Source: Thermoplasmata archaeon (lineage in GTDB: Archaea > Thermoplasmatota > Thermoplasmata > Lutacidiplasmatales > UBA184). Taken from it: 64,000 nt of DNA. A program made the position numbers and the translations under genes. Numbering within the stretch: the first letter of the stretch is position 1; each line of letters starts with the position of its first letter. Of this stretch, positions 28,583-37,469 are shown one piece after another. The notes beneath the pieces were generated by a model. The model worked only from the letters and a program-made list of their open reading frames with translations. It was not told the origin of the DNA and ran no database searches. The stretch covers positions 62,001 to 126,000 of the forward strand of contig JAKBSJ010000004.1 in assembly GCA_021844945.1 (NCBI GenBank), written 5' to 3'.

Positions 28583-29622
28583 TCCGACTCCGTCGGAAGG
28601 CTCGACGGAGCGTGGATCGACCGGTGTCGGCCCGCGATCCACCGGTTCCAAGTGGTGTGGATCCAGTCGTGGAAGAGGACGTAGACCCAGAGGATCCACA
28701 GGTAGTAGTTCCAATGCGAGTAGAGGTCGGAGACCTGGCGCGCGGAGCTCGGCTGGGAGGCGCACTGCGGCAGGATGCTGAAGACGAGCGCCTGGCAGCC
28801 GATGCCGAGCGGGTTCCACAGTAGGAACGGAAGCGCGAAGGCGAGGGTAACGACGATCACCAGGCCCGCCGACACCCACCGACGCTTCAGGAGATAGTAG
28901 GCGAACCAGAAGACGTTCGCGAACTGTTTCATCCCGTAGGTAAGATACTCGACGACCTTCGACTTCGTTCCGGTCGTCCACCCTCGCAGGCTGAGGGTCA
29001 TGAAGAACAGGACCAGCAGGTCGTCGAATCCGTTGGCCGCGATGAGAGCGACGACGGGAGACGCGAGCGCGAGGGATGCGAACGGATCCTTCCGCACGAC
29101 GTAGACCATTCCCGCCCAACACGCGAGGGCCAGCAGCTCGTAGCCGATCGCCTGGGTGGGTGGATCGCCGCCCGCCGGGACCTGGAAGAACAGGAGCAAC
29201 GGGAGGTACGTGTAGTACGTCGAGCTCGTCACCGGCGCCGACCAGAACCATAGGACGTGGGCCGTGTAGTGGATCGTGAGCAGGGTCGTGTACGGGTCCT
29301 GACCATGGAGCAGCTCGCTGAGGTAGCCCCAGATCGCGTACGGTTCGTCCGTCCCGTTGCCGCCGATCCCGGTGAAGATGCTGACGAACCCTAGGACCAG
29401 GCCGATGACAAACAGGATCCGAAGCTTCCGGTGCCAGTCCTCTCCCGAACGACGGACCGCGAAGAAGAGGCTGACCGAACTGAGGGTGGCGATCCCCCAG
29501 ACGACGCTGAACGCGGTCGTGTACGTGCCGTAGCGGGAGAACAGGACGAGCGAGATCGCCGTGGCGACGAGGAGCGTCGTCGCCGCCACGATCTCCGGGA
29601 GATACCGCTCCCAGGTGCGCAT
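28579..29622 (-). CDS. Polytopic membrane protein, putative GT-C/GT87-like glycosyltransferase, copy B
   Basis: TDEPYAIWGYLSELLHGQDPYTTL...YYTYLPLLLFFQ...FANVFWFAYYLL; 4-nt overlap with copy A. Confidence 0.75.
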   Translation of the reverse strand: MRTWERYLPEIVAATTLLVATAISLVLFSRYGTYTTAFSVVWGIATLSSVSLFFAVRRSGEDWHRKLRILFVIGLVLGFVSIFTGIGGNGTDEPYAIWGYLSELLHGQDPYTTLLTIHYTAHVLWFWSAPVTSSTYYTYLPLLLFFQVPAGGDPPTQAIGYELLALACWAGMVYVVRKDPFASLALASPVVALIAANGFDDLLVLFFMTLSLRGWTTGTKSKVVEYLTYGMKQFANVFWFAYYLLKRRWVSAGLVIVVTLAFALPFLLWNPLGIGCQALVFSILPQCASQPSSARQVSDLYSHWNYYLWILWVYVLFHDWIHTTWNRWIAGRHRSIHAPSSLPTESE

Positions 29623-29727
29623 CGCCCCCGCGACGGTCGTAGACGGTTAAAGGGTCCGGGACCGGAACCGCGCGCGCCGCGGTAGGGATGGGGAGTTGTA
29701 TATCGGCCCGTCGTCTCGGCCCCGGTC

Positions 29728-30561
29728 ATGCCGCCGCTCCACCCGACCCCGCGCGCGCGCCTTCGCGAGTCCGCGGACGAGATCGTGCTCCAGCTCCGCG
29801 GCGGAGGACCCGCCCTGGTCGCGATGTCCGGCGGCGTGGACTCGGCGTTGGTCGCTTCGCTGGCGTTCGAAGCCCTCGGGGAGCGAACGCTCGCGGTGAC
29901 CTTGACGGGACCCGCGGTCTCCGCCCGCGAGGTCGAGCGCGCGGGATCGGTCGCCCGCGCGATCGGGATCGCGCATCGGGTTCGATCGGTCGACCCCCTC
30001 GCGCTTCCCGAGTACCGTTCCAACCCTTCCGACCGGTGCTTCTTCTGCCGCTCCCTCGAGACCCGAGCCCTCCGGGAGGTCGGAGAGGAGTGGGGCGCGG
30101 TCCAGTACCTGGACGGCGTGCATCGGGACGATCTCGCGGACGACCGGCCGGGCCGGGTCGCGATGGACCGCGCCGGCTTCCGCCACCCTCTCGCCGAGGC
30201 GGGATGGGGCAAGGAGGAAGTGCGCCGCACGGCCCGGAAGCGGGGTCTGCCGAACTGGGACGAGCCGAGCGATGCGTGCCTTTCCTCTCGCGTGCGCCAC
30301 GGCCATCCGATCACCGCCGAACTCCTCGCTCGCATCGAGCGAGCGGAGACGATCGTGCGATCGCATGGGTTCCGTCAGGTCCGGGTCCGGGTGGAGGGGA
30401 GTTCCGCTCGCGTCGAGGTCGAACCGGAGTCGGTGCCCCGCCTGACGCGCGAACCGGTATCGAGCCGGGTCATCGCCGAACTGGAACCTCTCGGGTTCTC
30501 GCCGGTGGTCCTCGACCTCCATGGGTACGGACGCGCCCCACGGAGTGGCGCTTCGCCATGA
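29728..30561 (+). CDS. larE: ATP-dependent sacrificial sulfur transferase LarE-like
   Basis: VAMSGGVDSALVASLA PP-loop; NPSDRCFFCRSLE; PSDACLSSR. Confidence 0.87.
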   Translation: MPPLHPTPRARLRESADEIVLQLRGGGPALVAMSGGVDSALVASLAFEALGERTLAVTLTGPAVSAREVERAGSVARAIGIAHRVRSVDPLALPEYRSNPSDRCFFCRSLETRALREVGEEWGAVQYLDGVHRDDLADDRPGRVAMDRAGFRHPLAEAGWGKEEVRRTARKRGLPNWDEPSDACLSSRVRHGHPITAELLARIERAETIVRSHGFRQVRVRVEGSSARVEVEPESVPRLTREPVSSRVIAELEPLGFSPVVLDLHGYGRAPRSGASP

Positions 30562-32606
30562 ACCTCGCTTCCGTTGAGCGGCCGGTCCTTCCGGGGCGCT
30601 TCGAGCTCGAGACCGATCTCGCCCCTCAGGGGGACCAGCCGAAGGCGATCGCCGAGCTCGTCGAACGCCTCCAGCGCCGCGAGAAATTCGTCACTCTCCT
30701 CGGCGTCACGGGCAGCGGCAAGACGTTCACGATGGCGCATACCATCGCGCGGCTCCAGCGGCCCACGCTCGTCGTCAGCCCGAACAAGACGCTCGCCGCC
30801 CAGCTCGTCAGCGAGTTTCGCGCGCTGTTCCCGCGCAACGCCGTCGAGTACTTCGTCAGCTACTACGACTATTACCAGCCCGAGGCCTACGTCCCCCAGA
30901 TCGACCTGTACGTCGAGAAGGATGCTTCCATCAACGAGGAGATCGACCGGCTACGCCACCGCGCGACCCAGGCGTTGCTCACGCGCAGGGACGTCCTGAT
31001 CGTGGCGTCGGTGAGCTGCATCTACGGCCTCGGCTCCCCCGAAGACTACCGGGCCAACGTCGTCGACATTACCGTCGGGAAGGAGGTGCGCCGGCAGGAG
31101 CTGCTCGAGCAGCTCGTTCGGATGAAGTACCAGCGGAACGACGTGGAGCTGAAGCGCGGGCGCTTCCGGGTCCGCGGCAGCATGATCGACGTGATGGGCG
31201 CCGGGGAGACCGTACACCGGATTGTACTCGACGACAAGAAGATCGCATCGATCACCGAGCTCGATCCGGTCACCCAGGAGGAGGTGCGGGAGGTCGGCCA
31301 GCTCGCGATCTTCCCGGCGACGCACTTCCTGACGATCGACGAACGCCTCGAAGGGGTCCTGAAGGAGATCGATCGGGAGAAGGAAACCCGGGTCGCCGAG
31401 TTCCAACGAGAGGAGAAGATCGTCGAGGCGCAGCGGATCAAGAGCCGGACCGAGTACGACCTCGAGATGATCCGGGAGACCGGTTATTGCTCGGGGATCG
31501 AGAACTACTCGCGCTACTTCGCCGGACGCAAGCCCGGCGAGCCGCCGTACACCTTGCTCGACTTCTTTCCGGACGATTTCCTCGCCTTCCTGGACGAATC
31601 GCACGTCGGCGTCCCGCAGCTCGAGGGGATGTACAAGGGGGACCGGGCCCGCAAGGACAACCTGGTCGAGTTCGGCTGGCGCCTCCCCTCCTGTCGGGAC
31701 AACCGGCCCCTGACCTTCCCCGAGTTCCTCTCCCGGGTACCCCAGGCCGTTTTCGTCAGCGCGACCCCGGGGCCGTTCGAACGGAAGGTGAGCGCGGGGA
31801 TCGTCGAGCAGATCATCCGGCCGACCGGCCTCGTCGACCCGCCGATCGAGGTCCGTCCCCTGAAGGGTCACATCGCGGACCTCCTGGGCGAGTTGAAGGC
31901 GACGATCGGCCGGGGCGATCGGGCGCTGGTCACCACCCTGACGAAGGCAACCTCCGAGGAGCTCGCCGACTACCTCGCGCGCGAGGGGATGCGCGTGCGC
32001 TACCTCCACAGCGAGATCGAGACCCTCAAGCGGATCGAGATCCTGCGCGACCTGCGATTGGGCCGCTTTGACGTCCTCGTGGGGATCAACCTTCTGCGGG
32101 AGGGCCTCGACCTTCCCGAGGTGAGCCTGGTCGCGATCCTCGACGCCGACAAGGAAGGATATCTGAGGAGCGAGACGTCGATCGTCCAGACGGCCGGCCG
32201 CGCGAGCCGGAACGTCGAGGGGCGGGTGATCCTCTATGCCGACCGGCTCACCGGCTCCATGGAGCGGGCCATCGCTGAGATGCGGCGCCGGCGCGAGGCG
32301 CAGGTCGCCTACAACGCCGAGCACGGGATCGTCCCCGAGACGATCCGCAAGGAGGTCCGTTCGCTGCTCGCGGAGGGGGAATCGGCTCCGTCCGGCGACC
32401 TCTCGGTGGAGGGGCTAGGGCCCAAGTGGAAGGCCCGCCTCCCCCTCCTCCTTGCGAACCTCGAAGAGGAGATGCGTCTCTCCGCCGAGCGGCTCGACTT
32501 CGAGGAGGCGGCGCGCATCCGGGACCGCGTGCGCGCGCTCCGCAAGGAAGCGGAGGCCCGACTGTCTCCCTCCTCCGCGCGCGCGAGCCGGCCGAAGCGA
32601 TCGTAG
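30558..32606 (+). CDS. uvrB: Excinuclease ABC subunit UvrB
   Basis: LLGVTGSGKTFTMAHTIA; EYFVSYYDYYQPEAYVPQIDLYVEKDASINEEIDRLRH; LLREGLDLPEVSLVAILDADKEGYLRS; C-terminal UVR motif. Confidence 0.97.
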   Translation: MNLASVERPVLPGRFELETDLAPQGDQPKAIAELVERLQRREKFVTLLGVTGSGKTFTMAHTIARLQRPTLVVSPNKTLAAQLVSEFRALFPRNAVEYFVSYYDYYQPEAYVPQIDLYVEKDASINEEIDRLRHRATQALLTRRDVLIVASVSCIYGLGSPEDYRANVVDITVGKEVRRQELLEQLVRMKYQRNDVELKRGRFRVRGSMIDVMGAGETVHRIVLDDKKIASITELDPVTQEEVREVGQLAIFPATHFLTIDERLEGVLKEIDREKETRVAEFQREEKIVEAQRIKSRTEYDLEMIRETGYCSGIENYSRYFAGRKPGEPPYTLLDFFPDDFLAFLDESHVGVPQLEGMYKGDRARKDNLVEFGWRLPSCRDNRPLTFPEFLSRVPQAVFVSATPGPFERKVSAGIVEQIIRPTGLVDPPIEVRPLKGHIADLLGELKATIGRGDRALVTTLTKATSEELADYLAREGMRVRYLHSEIETLKRIEILRDLRLGRFDVLVGINLLREGLDLPEVSLVAILDADKEGYLRSETSIVQTAGRASRNVEGRVILYADRLTGSMERAIAEMRRRREAQVAYNAEHGIVPETIRKEVRSLLAEGESAPSGDLSVEGLGPKWKARLPLLLANLEEEMRLSAERLDFEEAARIRDRVRALRKEAEARLSPSSARASRPKRS

Positions 32607-32612
32607 AACCCA

Positions 32613-33935
32613 TCACGCCGAAGGGCGGGACGAGCGTGTCGCGGTGTCGGGAAGACGGGCGCGCAGCCAGCGCACCACGTCGTCCACCCCGCCGACCTCC
32701 TCCGCGCCCGATCGCAGGAGTTCCTCGCGCAGACGGGTCGCAGCCCCGCCGGTGAAGTCCCACGAAGGTTCCCGGGGCATCGGGAGGAGCGCGACGGGGC
32801 GGCGTCCGGCCCATCCGGCGAGGATCGACCAGTTGGCGAGATTCCCGCTGCCCGTGGGGACCGGTGCGACGACGACCGCGTCGCAGGCCTCGAGGAGGGC
32901 TTCGAGGTGGCGCGCCACGGGAGGCGAGATCGCGGTGAACGGCATCTCGGTCGCCATCGCGACGCCGAGCCGTTCACCGAGCTCCGCATCCGAGTCGAAG
33001 AGGTGGACCGCGCCGACGCTGACCTCGAAGCCCTCGCGGGCCAGCCGTGGGATGAGCTCCGCGCCGCTTCCTCCTCCGGCGATCACGTGGACGCGGGCCA
33101 TCGGCCGAGGCCCGACCGTCCCCGCCAAGGGAGGCCGGTCCATGGGGAGGACCGGAAGGAGGTATGGGAGCCCCGTCACCGGATCCCATCGCAGGTCGGC
33201 TACAATCCCCCAGACGTCGGCGAGAAGTTCCGGGGAGAGCACCTCCTTTGGAGTCCCCGAGGCGACACACCGACCGTGGCTGAGCACGACGATACGGTCG
33301 GCGAAGCGCGCGGCGAGGTTGAGGTCGTGGAGCGCGACCACTGCGCAGCGCCGCTCCTGACGCGCAATCGCTTGGACCCGCTCGAGCGCGTCGAGTTGGT
33401 GCCCGATATCGAGGAACGCCGTCGGCTCGTCCAACAGCAAGAGCGGAGTCTCCTGGGCGAGCACCCGGGCGAGGCGCACGCGTTGCCGCTCTCCGCCGCT
33501 CAGCTCGGCGATCCCTCGGGAGCGCTCTTCCCAGAAGTCCACGCGGCGCAGGGCCCGCTCCACGGCCGCGTGGTCCGCGGGTCCCTCGTTGGCGAACGGG
33601 GCGAGGTGGGGGTGCCGGCCGAAGCGGACGTACTCGAGGATGGAAATGTTCTCCCCGATGGGTTCCTCTTGGGGTGCCCAGGCGACGCGGCGCGCCCGCT
33701 CGATCAATCCAAGCTCGGGGACGTTCGCCCCTTCGACCCGAACGCTCCCTCCCTGGGGCGCGATCAGACCCATGACGGCCCTCAGCAGCGTGGACTTCCC
33801 GGAGCCGTTCGGTCCGGTCAGGGCGACGAGCTCGCCCGAACGGGCAGAGAGGGAGACGTCGGCGAGCGCCGTCCGTCCTCCATAGCGGACGGTCAGCCGG
33901 TCCACGCGCAGCGTCGCCGCGTCGGAGGCGCTCAT
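32613..33935 (-). CDS. Iron-complex/cobalamin-type ABC transporter ATP-binding protein with extra C-terminal domain
   Basis: GPNGSGKSTLLRA, LSGGERQRVRLARVLAQ, LLLDEPTAFLDIGHQ; ~175-aa C-terminal Rossmann-like extension. Confidence 0.9.
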   Translation of the reverse strand: MSASDAATLRVDRLTVRYGGRTALADVSLSARSGELVALTGPNGSGKSTLLRAVMGLIAPQGGSVRVEGANVPELGLIERARRVAWAPQEEPIGENISILEYVRFGRHPHLAPFANEGPADHAAVERALRRVDFWEERSRGIAELSGGERQRVRLARVLAQETPLLLLDEPTAFLDIGHQLDALERVQAIARQERRCAVVALHDLNLAARFADRIVVLSHGRCVASGTPKEVLSPELLADVWGIVADLRWDPVTGLPYLLPVLPMDRPPLAGTVGPRPMARVHVIAGGGSGAELIPRLAREGFEVSVGAVHLFDSDAELGERLGVAMATEMPFTAISPPVARHLEALLEACDAVVVAPVPTGSGNLANWSILAGWAGRRPVALLPMPREPSWDFTGGAATRLREELLRSGAEEVGGVDDVVRWLRARLPDTATRSSRPSA

Positions 33936-35056
33936 GCGTCCAGGGCGCTACCCCCGGGAGCGCGGCGTCGGTAGAGCAAGTAGATCAGGAACGGCGCGCC
34001 GATGAATGCGGTGGGGATGCCCACCGGGATGACGATGGGGGGGATCGCCGCAACGGCGACGTCCCAGGCGACCAGGAGGACGATGCCTCCCATCAGCGCT
34101 CCCAGGGGCAGGACGATCCGGTAGTCGACCCCCGCGAGACGACGGACCAGGTGCGGAGCGATCAGCCCGACGAAACCGATAATCCCGGTGAAGGCGACTG
34201 CGGTGGCCGTGATCGCGGTGGTGAGCAGAACGGTCCACTGGATGGTCCGCTGCGGGCGCACCCCGAGGCTCTGCGCGACCTCGGGACCGAGCTGAAGGAG
34301 ATTGATCTCCCGGGCGCGCAGGTAGAGCACCGTGCCCAGGACGAGCGTGACGCCGACGACCAGTCCGTCGTCCGACCAGGAGGTCGCCCCGAGGCTGCCG
34401 AGCAGCCAGAAGTTCAGCGAAACGTCCGACGAAGGGTTGTAGAGCAGCATCGCGGAAAGGATCGCCGAGAAGAACGTGCTCAGCGCGACGCCGGACAAGA
34501 TCAGGACTGTCGGTCCACGACGGCTGAGCGTCGCCGCGAGATAGATCACCGCGCCCGGAATGATTCCTCCCAGGAAGGCGGCGAGCGGGAGGAGCGCCGC
34601 TTGGTGGGCCGGATCGACGTCGAGGACGAAGATCGCCGCCGCTCCCAGCGCGGCTCCTGAGGAGAGGCCGAGCAAGAAGGGGTCCGCGAGCGGGTTGCGG
34701 AAGATCCCTTGGAGGCTACCGCCCGAGATCGCGAGCGCCGCCCCGGCGGCGAGCGCGAGCACGAGCGACGGGACGCGCGCTTGCCAGACGATCTCTGTCC
34801 AGATCGCGCACTGGTGCGACGCGACCGATCCCGGGCAGGCGACCGACGGTACGAACCCACCCGTCAGTTGGTGAAAGAAGATCGAGATCGTCGTGGCGGC
34901 CGGGATTGGGACGGATCCGAGCGCGGTCGAGCCGACGAGGAGAGCGAAGAGCCCTACGACGATCGCGGGAACCAGCACGCGCAGCGGCAGCGGACCCCAC
35001 CGTCGGGGCGGGGCGGCCTCCTCTCGCGGGACGGGCTCACCGGGCGGAGCGTTCAC
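33932..35056 (-). CDS. FecCD/BtuC-family ABC permease
   Basis: RNPLADPFLLGLSSGAALGAA; FTGIIGFVGLIAPHLVRRLAGVDYRIVLPLGALMGG. Confidence 0.93.
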   Translation of the reverse strand: MNAPPGEPVPREEAAPPRRWGPLPLRVLVPAIVVGLFALLVGSTALGSVPIPAATTISIFFHQLTGGFVPSVACPGSVASHQCAIWTEIVWQARVPSLVLALAAGAALAISGGSLQGIFRNPLADPFLLGLSSGAALGAAAIFVLDVDPAHQAALLPLAAFLGGIIPGAVIYLAATLSRRGPTVLILSGVALSTFFSAILSAMLLYNPSSDVSLNFWLLGSLGATSWSDDGLVVGVTLVLGTVLYLRAREINLLQLGPEVAQSLGVRPQRTIQWTVLLTTAITATAVAFTGIIGFVGLIAPHLVRRLAGVDYRIVLPLGALMGGIVLLVAWDVAVAAIPPIVIPVGIPTAFIGAPFLIYLLYRRRAPGGSALDA

Positions 35057-35083
35057 AAGGGTCCCGGGGCCGTCTCGCCCCGC

Positions 35084-36136
35084 CTAGGTCGGGTAGAGCA
35101 GGCTCTCCAGATAAGGCAGGGCGAGGATCATCGAGGGGTCGGGCTCGGACAGGAGCGTTACGTCGACGCCGACCTTCGTGGCGTTGAGCTGGCTCCAGTA
35201 CGGGGCGGTCGCCCACGCGGAGGGTGTCTCGCCGCTGACCAGGTACGGGTCGTTCCAGGCCGTGGGATAGATGACGAAGTTTGGCTGGGTATCGAGGACG
35301 TAGGTCGCGTTCACCTCTCCGTACGGGACGGCAATGCCGGAAGCAAGGTTCCTTCCGCCCATGAACGTGATCAGTGAGTCACCGAACGTCCCTTGGCTGT
35401 AGGAGTAGTATCCGCCCGAGTCGAAATAGTAGGTAAGCAGGACCGACGGCAGCGGCACTCCGCTGCCGCTGGAGTAGCCCGTGACGTTCTGCACGAATGC
35501 CGAAGCGTTCTGGAGGGTCTGCGCGAGGTCCGCCGTGAGGGCGTTCGCGACGGCGGTCGACTCCGGGAAGATCTGCTCGACGATGCGGACGTCACCGATG
35601 ATCCCTTCCAGCGTGTTCGGCGCGAGGATCACGACCGGTATGCCGTAGGTCTCCGTCAGCGTGTTGACGTCCTGCGCGCTGGTGATGGTCGAAGCAAGGA
35701 CCAGCTGGGCCGACAGGTTCGCGACGTCTTCGGTGTCGAGACTGGGAAAGTCCGTAATGCAGCCGGAGTTGGTGAGGTTCCACCGAGTCGTCTGGTTGAC
35801 CGAGTACTCGTTGAGGATCCCCCCCGCCTCCGACGGGGTGCAGCCGTAGCCGACGACATCGCTCCGTAGCCCCAAGCGGTAGACGATGTCCATCACGCTC
35901 GGGGCGAGCACGACGATCCGCGTGGGATTGACGGGGGCGACGACGGTGCGGCCCAGGTCGTCCACGACGGTGACCGAGTGCGTCCCTCCATTAGCGGCGC
36001 GCGGGGGATTCAGTGTGTAGTACGTAGCGGCGCCGGCCACAGCCGCCCCCGCGACGACGACGATCAGAACCACCGCCAGGGTCAGCGGGATCGCTCGGCG
36101 ACGCGCGGCAGCCGAAGAGGGCGCGCTCAATGACAT
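35084..36136 (-). CDS. Periplasmic-binding-protein-like (BtuF/FepB-type) lipoprotein/anchored protein
   Basis: N-terminal TM; VTVVDDLGRTVVAPVNPTRIVVLAPSVMDIVYRLGL. Confidence 0.9.
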   Translation of the reverse strand: MSLSAPSSAAARRRAIPLTLAVVLIVVVAGAAVAGAATYYTLNPPRAANGGTHSVTVVDDLGRTVVAPVNPTRIVVLAPSVMDIVYRLGLRSDVVGYGCTPSEAGGILNEYSVNQTTRWNLTNSGCITDFPSLDTEDVANLSAQLVLASTITSAQDVNTLTETYGIPVVILAPNTLEGIIGDVRIVEQIFPESTAVANALTADLAQTLQNASAFVQNVTGYSSGSGVPLPSVLLTYYFDSGGYYSYSQGTFGDSLITFMGGRNLASGIAVPYGEVNATYVLDTQPNFVIYPTAWNDPYLVSGETPSAWATAPYWSQLNATKVGVDVTLLSEPDPSMILALPYLESLLYPT

Positions 36137-36150
36137 TGGATTTTTGTCAT
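36130..36150. promoter_or_regulatory. Inverted repeat ATGACA-N9-TGTCAT overlapping the binding-protein start codon
   Basis: ATGACA 36130-36135 and TGTCAT 36145-36150 between divergent transporter and regulator genes. Confidence 0.45.
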
Positions 36151-36228
36151 GCTAACTTGAACATAAGGCTTGCGCGACGCGGGCCCCACGGGCGTGGCCT
36201 TTAGAGGCCGGAAGAATCTACGATCGCT

Positions 36229-37053
36229 GTGCCGAGGGCCCCGCGGTCGACCGCCCCACCGGACCGCGGGCTCTCCGGCCTGCGACGCGGGGTCAGCGAG
36301 CTTCTCTTCCTGTATGAGTGCGCGACCCAGGATGTCCGCCGGCTCCAGTCGGTCGCCGACCGGCTCGGCCTCACGATCCAGTCTGCCTCCCATCTCCAGA
36401 GCGTGTTGCGGCGGCGGGGACTTCTCGATCACCGATCGGGCCGCTACCGACCCACGGCGGAGGGGATGGCGTGGCTCGAGCGGCAACTGACCCAACTGAG
36501 CGCCGACGTCGGGCAGCGACTGGGCCGCTTGAAGATCGTCCGGGTTGCCCGGGCGATCGCGAGCGAGGAGATGCCTTCGGGAGCGCCGGTCCATCTCGAG
36601 ATGGTCCACGGCGTTCTGACGGCTCTTCCCGGGCCGGAGGGAGCGTCGCGGGGCGTGGCTCGGGACAAGGCACGGGCCGGTGATCTCGTCGAGGTCGCCG
36701 CCTTGGAAGGGATCGTTCCCATCCCGCGCGGGCGCGTCGTCGTCGCGGTCGTGCCGTCGCGCGATCCGGATCGCCCCGAGATCCGGCGCGCCGCCCGAGC
36801 GCTCCTGCGAGAGGTCCCTCACGATTGGACCGGCGCCCAGGGAATCGAGGCGATCTGGTTGTGCCGCCAGGTCGGGAGCGAGATGCCGCACCTGTTCGCC
36901 GTCGGAGCGGCGTGTCGCGAGGCGGCGAGCCTGGGCGCATCGAGCCTCGCGTTCGTCACCGACGAAGAGCTCGCCCGGTTCCTCGAGCCGATGACCGGTC
37001 CGGACGGGCCTCCGGTCGAGTTGCGACACCTCGCCGAGCGTTCCGGGCACTGA
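36229..37053 (+). CDS. Winged-helix transcriptional regulator
   Basis: VADRLGLTIQSASHLQSVLRRRGLLDHRSGRYRPTAEGMAWL; divergent from ABC transporter operon. Confidence 0.75.
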   Translation: MPRAPRSTAPPDRGLSGLRRGVSELLFLYECATQDVRRLQSVADRLGLTIQSASHLQSVLRRRGLLDHRSGRYRPTAEGMAWLERQLTQLSADVGQRLGRLKIVRVARAIASEEMPSGAPVHLEMVHGVLTALPGPEGASRGVARDKARAGDLVEVAALEGIVPIPRGRVVVAVVPSRDPDRPEIRRAARALLREVPHDWTGAQGIEAIWLCRQVGSEMPHLFAVGAACREAASLGASSLAFVTDEELARFLEPMTGPDGPPVELRHLAERSGH

Positions 37054-37196
37054 CCGATCGGGATGGCGCGCGACGTACCTTCTTCGCCGAGAAGGATGCC
37101 GCGCGGAGCCCACGTTCCGGCCGGCCCGATAGATCAATTGTTGTGGCGCGTCAGCGGAAACCATATCTTCCCGTTGCTTCCCTCGGCGCGGCGGGA

Positions 37197-37360
37197 GGGA
37201 GCATAGGCTAATCTGGCAGACCAGCGGGCTCCAGTCAGGGCGAGCTACGAACTCGCCCTGTGAACATCGGGTCTGCGGAGGACCGCCATGCGGTCCGATG
37301 ACGAGTGACTGGAGCGCGCGGAGAGACCCGCATATCGGGGTTCAAATCCCCGTGCTCCCA
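37197..37360 (+). tRNA. tRNA-Trp(CCA) with 91-nt intron (37235-37325)
   Basis: Acceptor GGGAGCA/TGCTCCC + discriminator A; anticodon arm GCGGG-CTCCAG^A-CCCGC; T arm CGGGG-TTCAAAT-CCCCG; intron at 37/38 with AG|T and AG|A bulges around CTCC/GGAG. Confidence 0.9.
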
Positions 37361-37469
37361 CCCCCCTGCGGGCTCCGACTCCCGCAGCCAAACCGCGGTA
37401 TGTCGCCTTCGGTCCTTGCCGGTGTGCTGCGTTGCAGGTACCGGCCGGCGACGGCACGGACCGTCCGCT

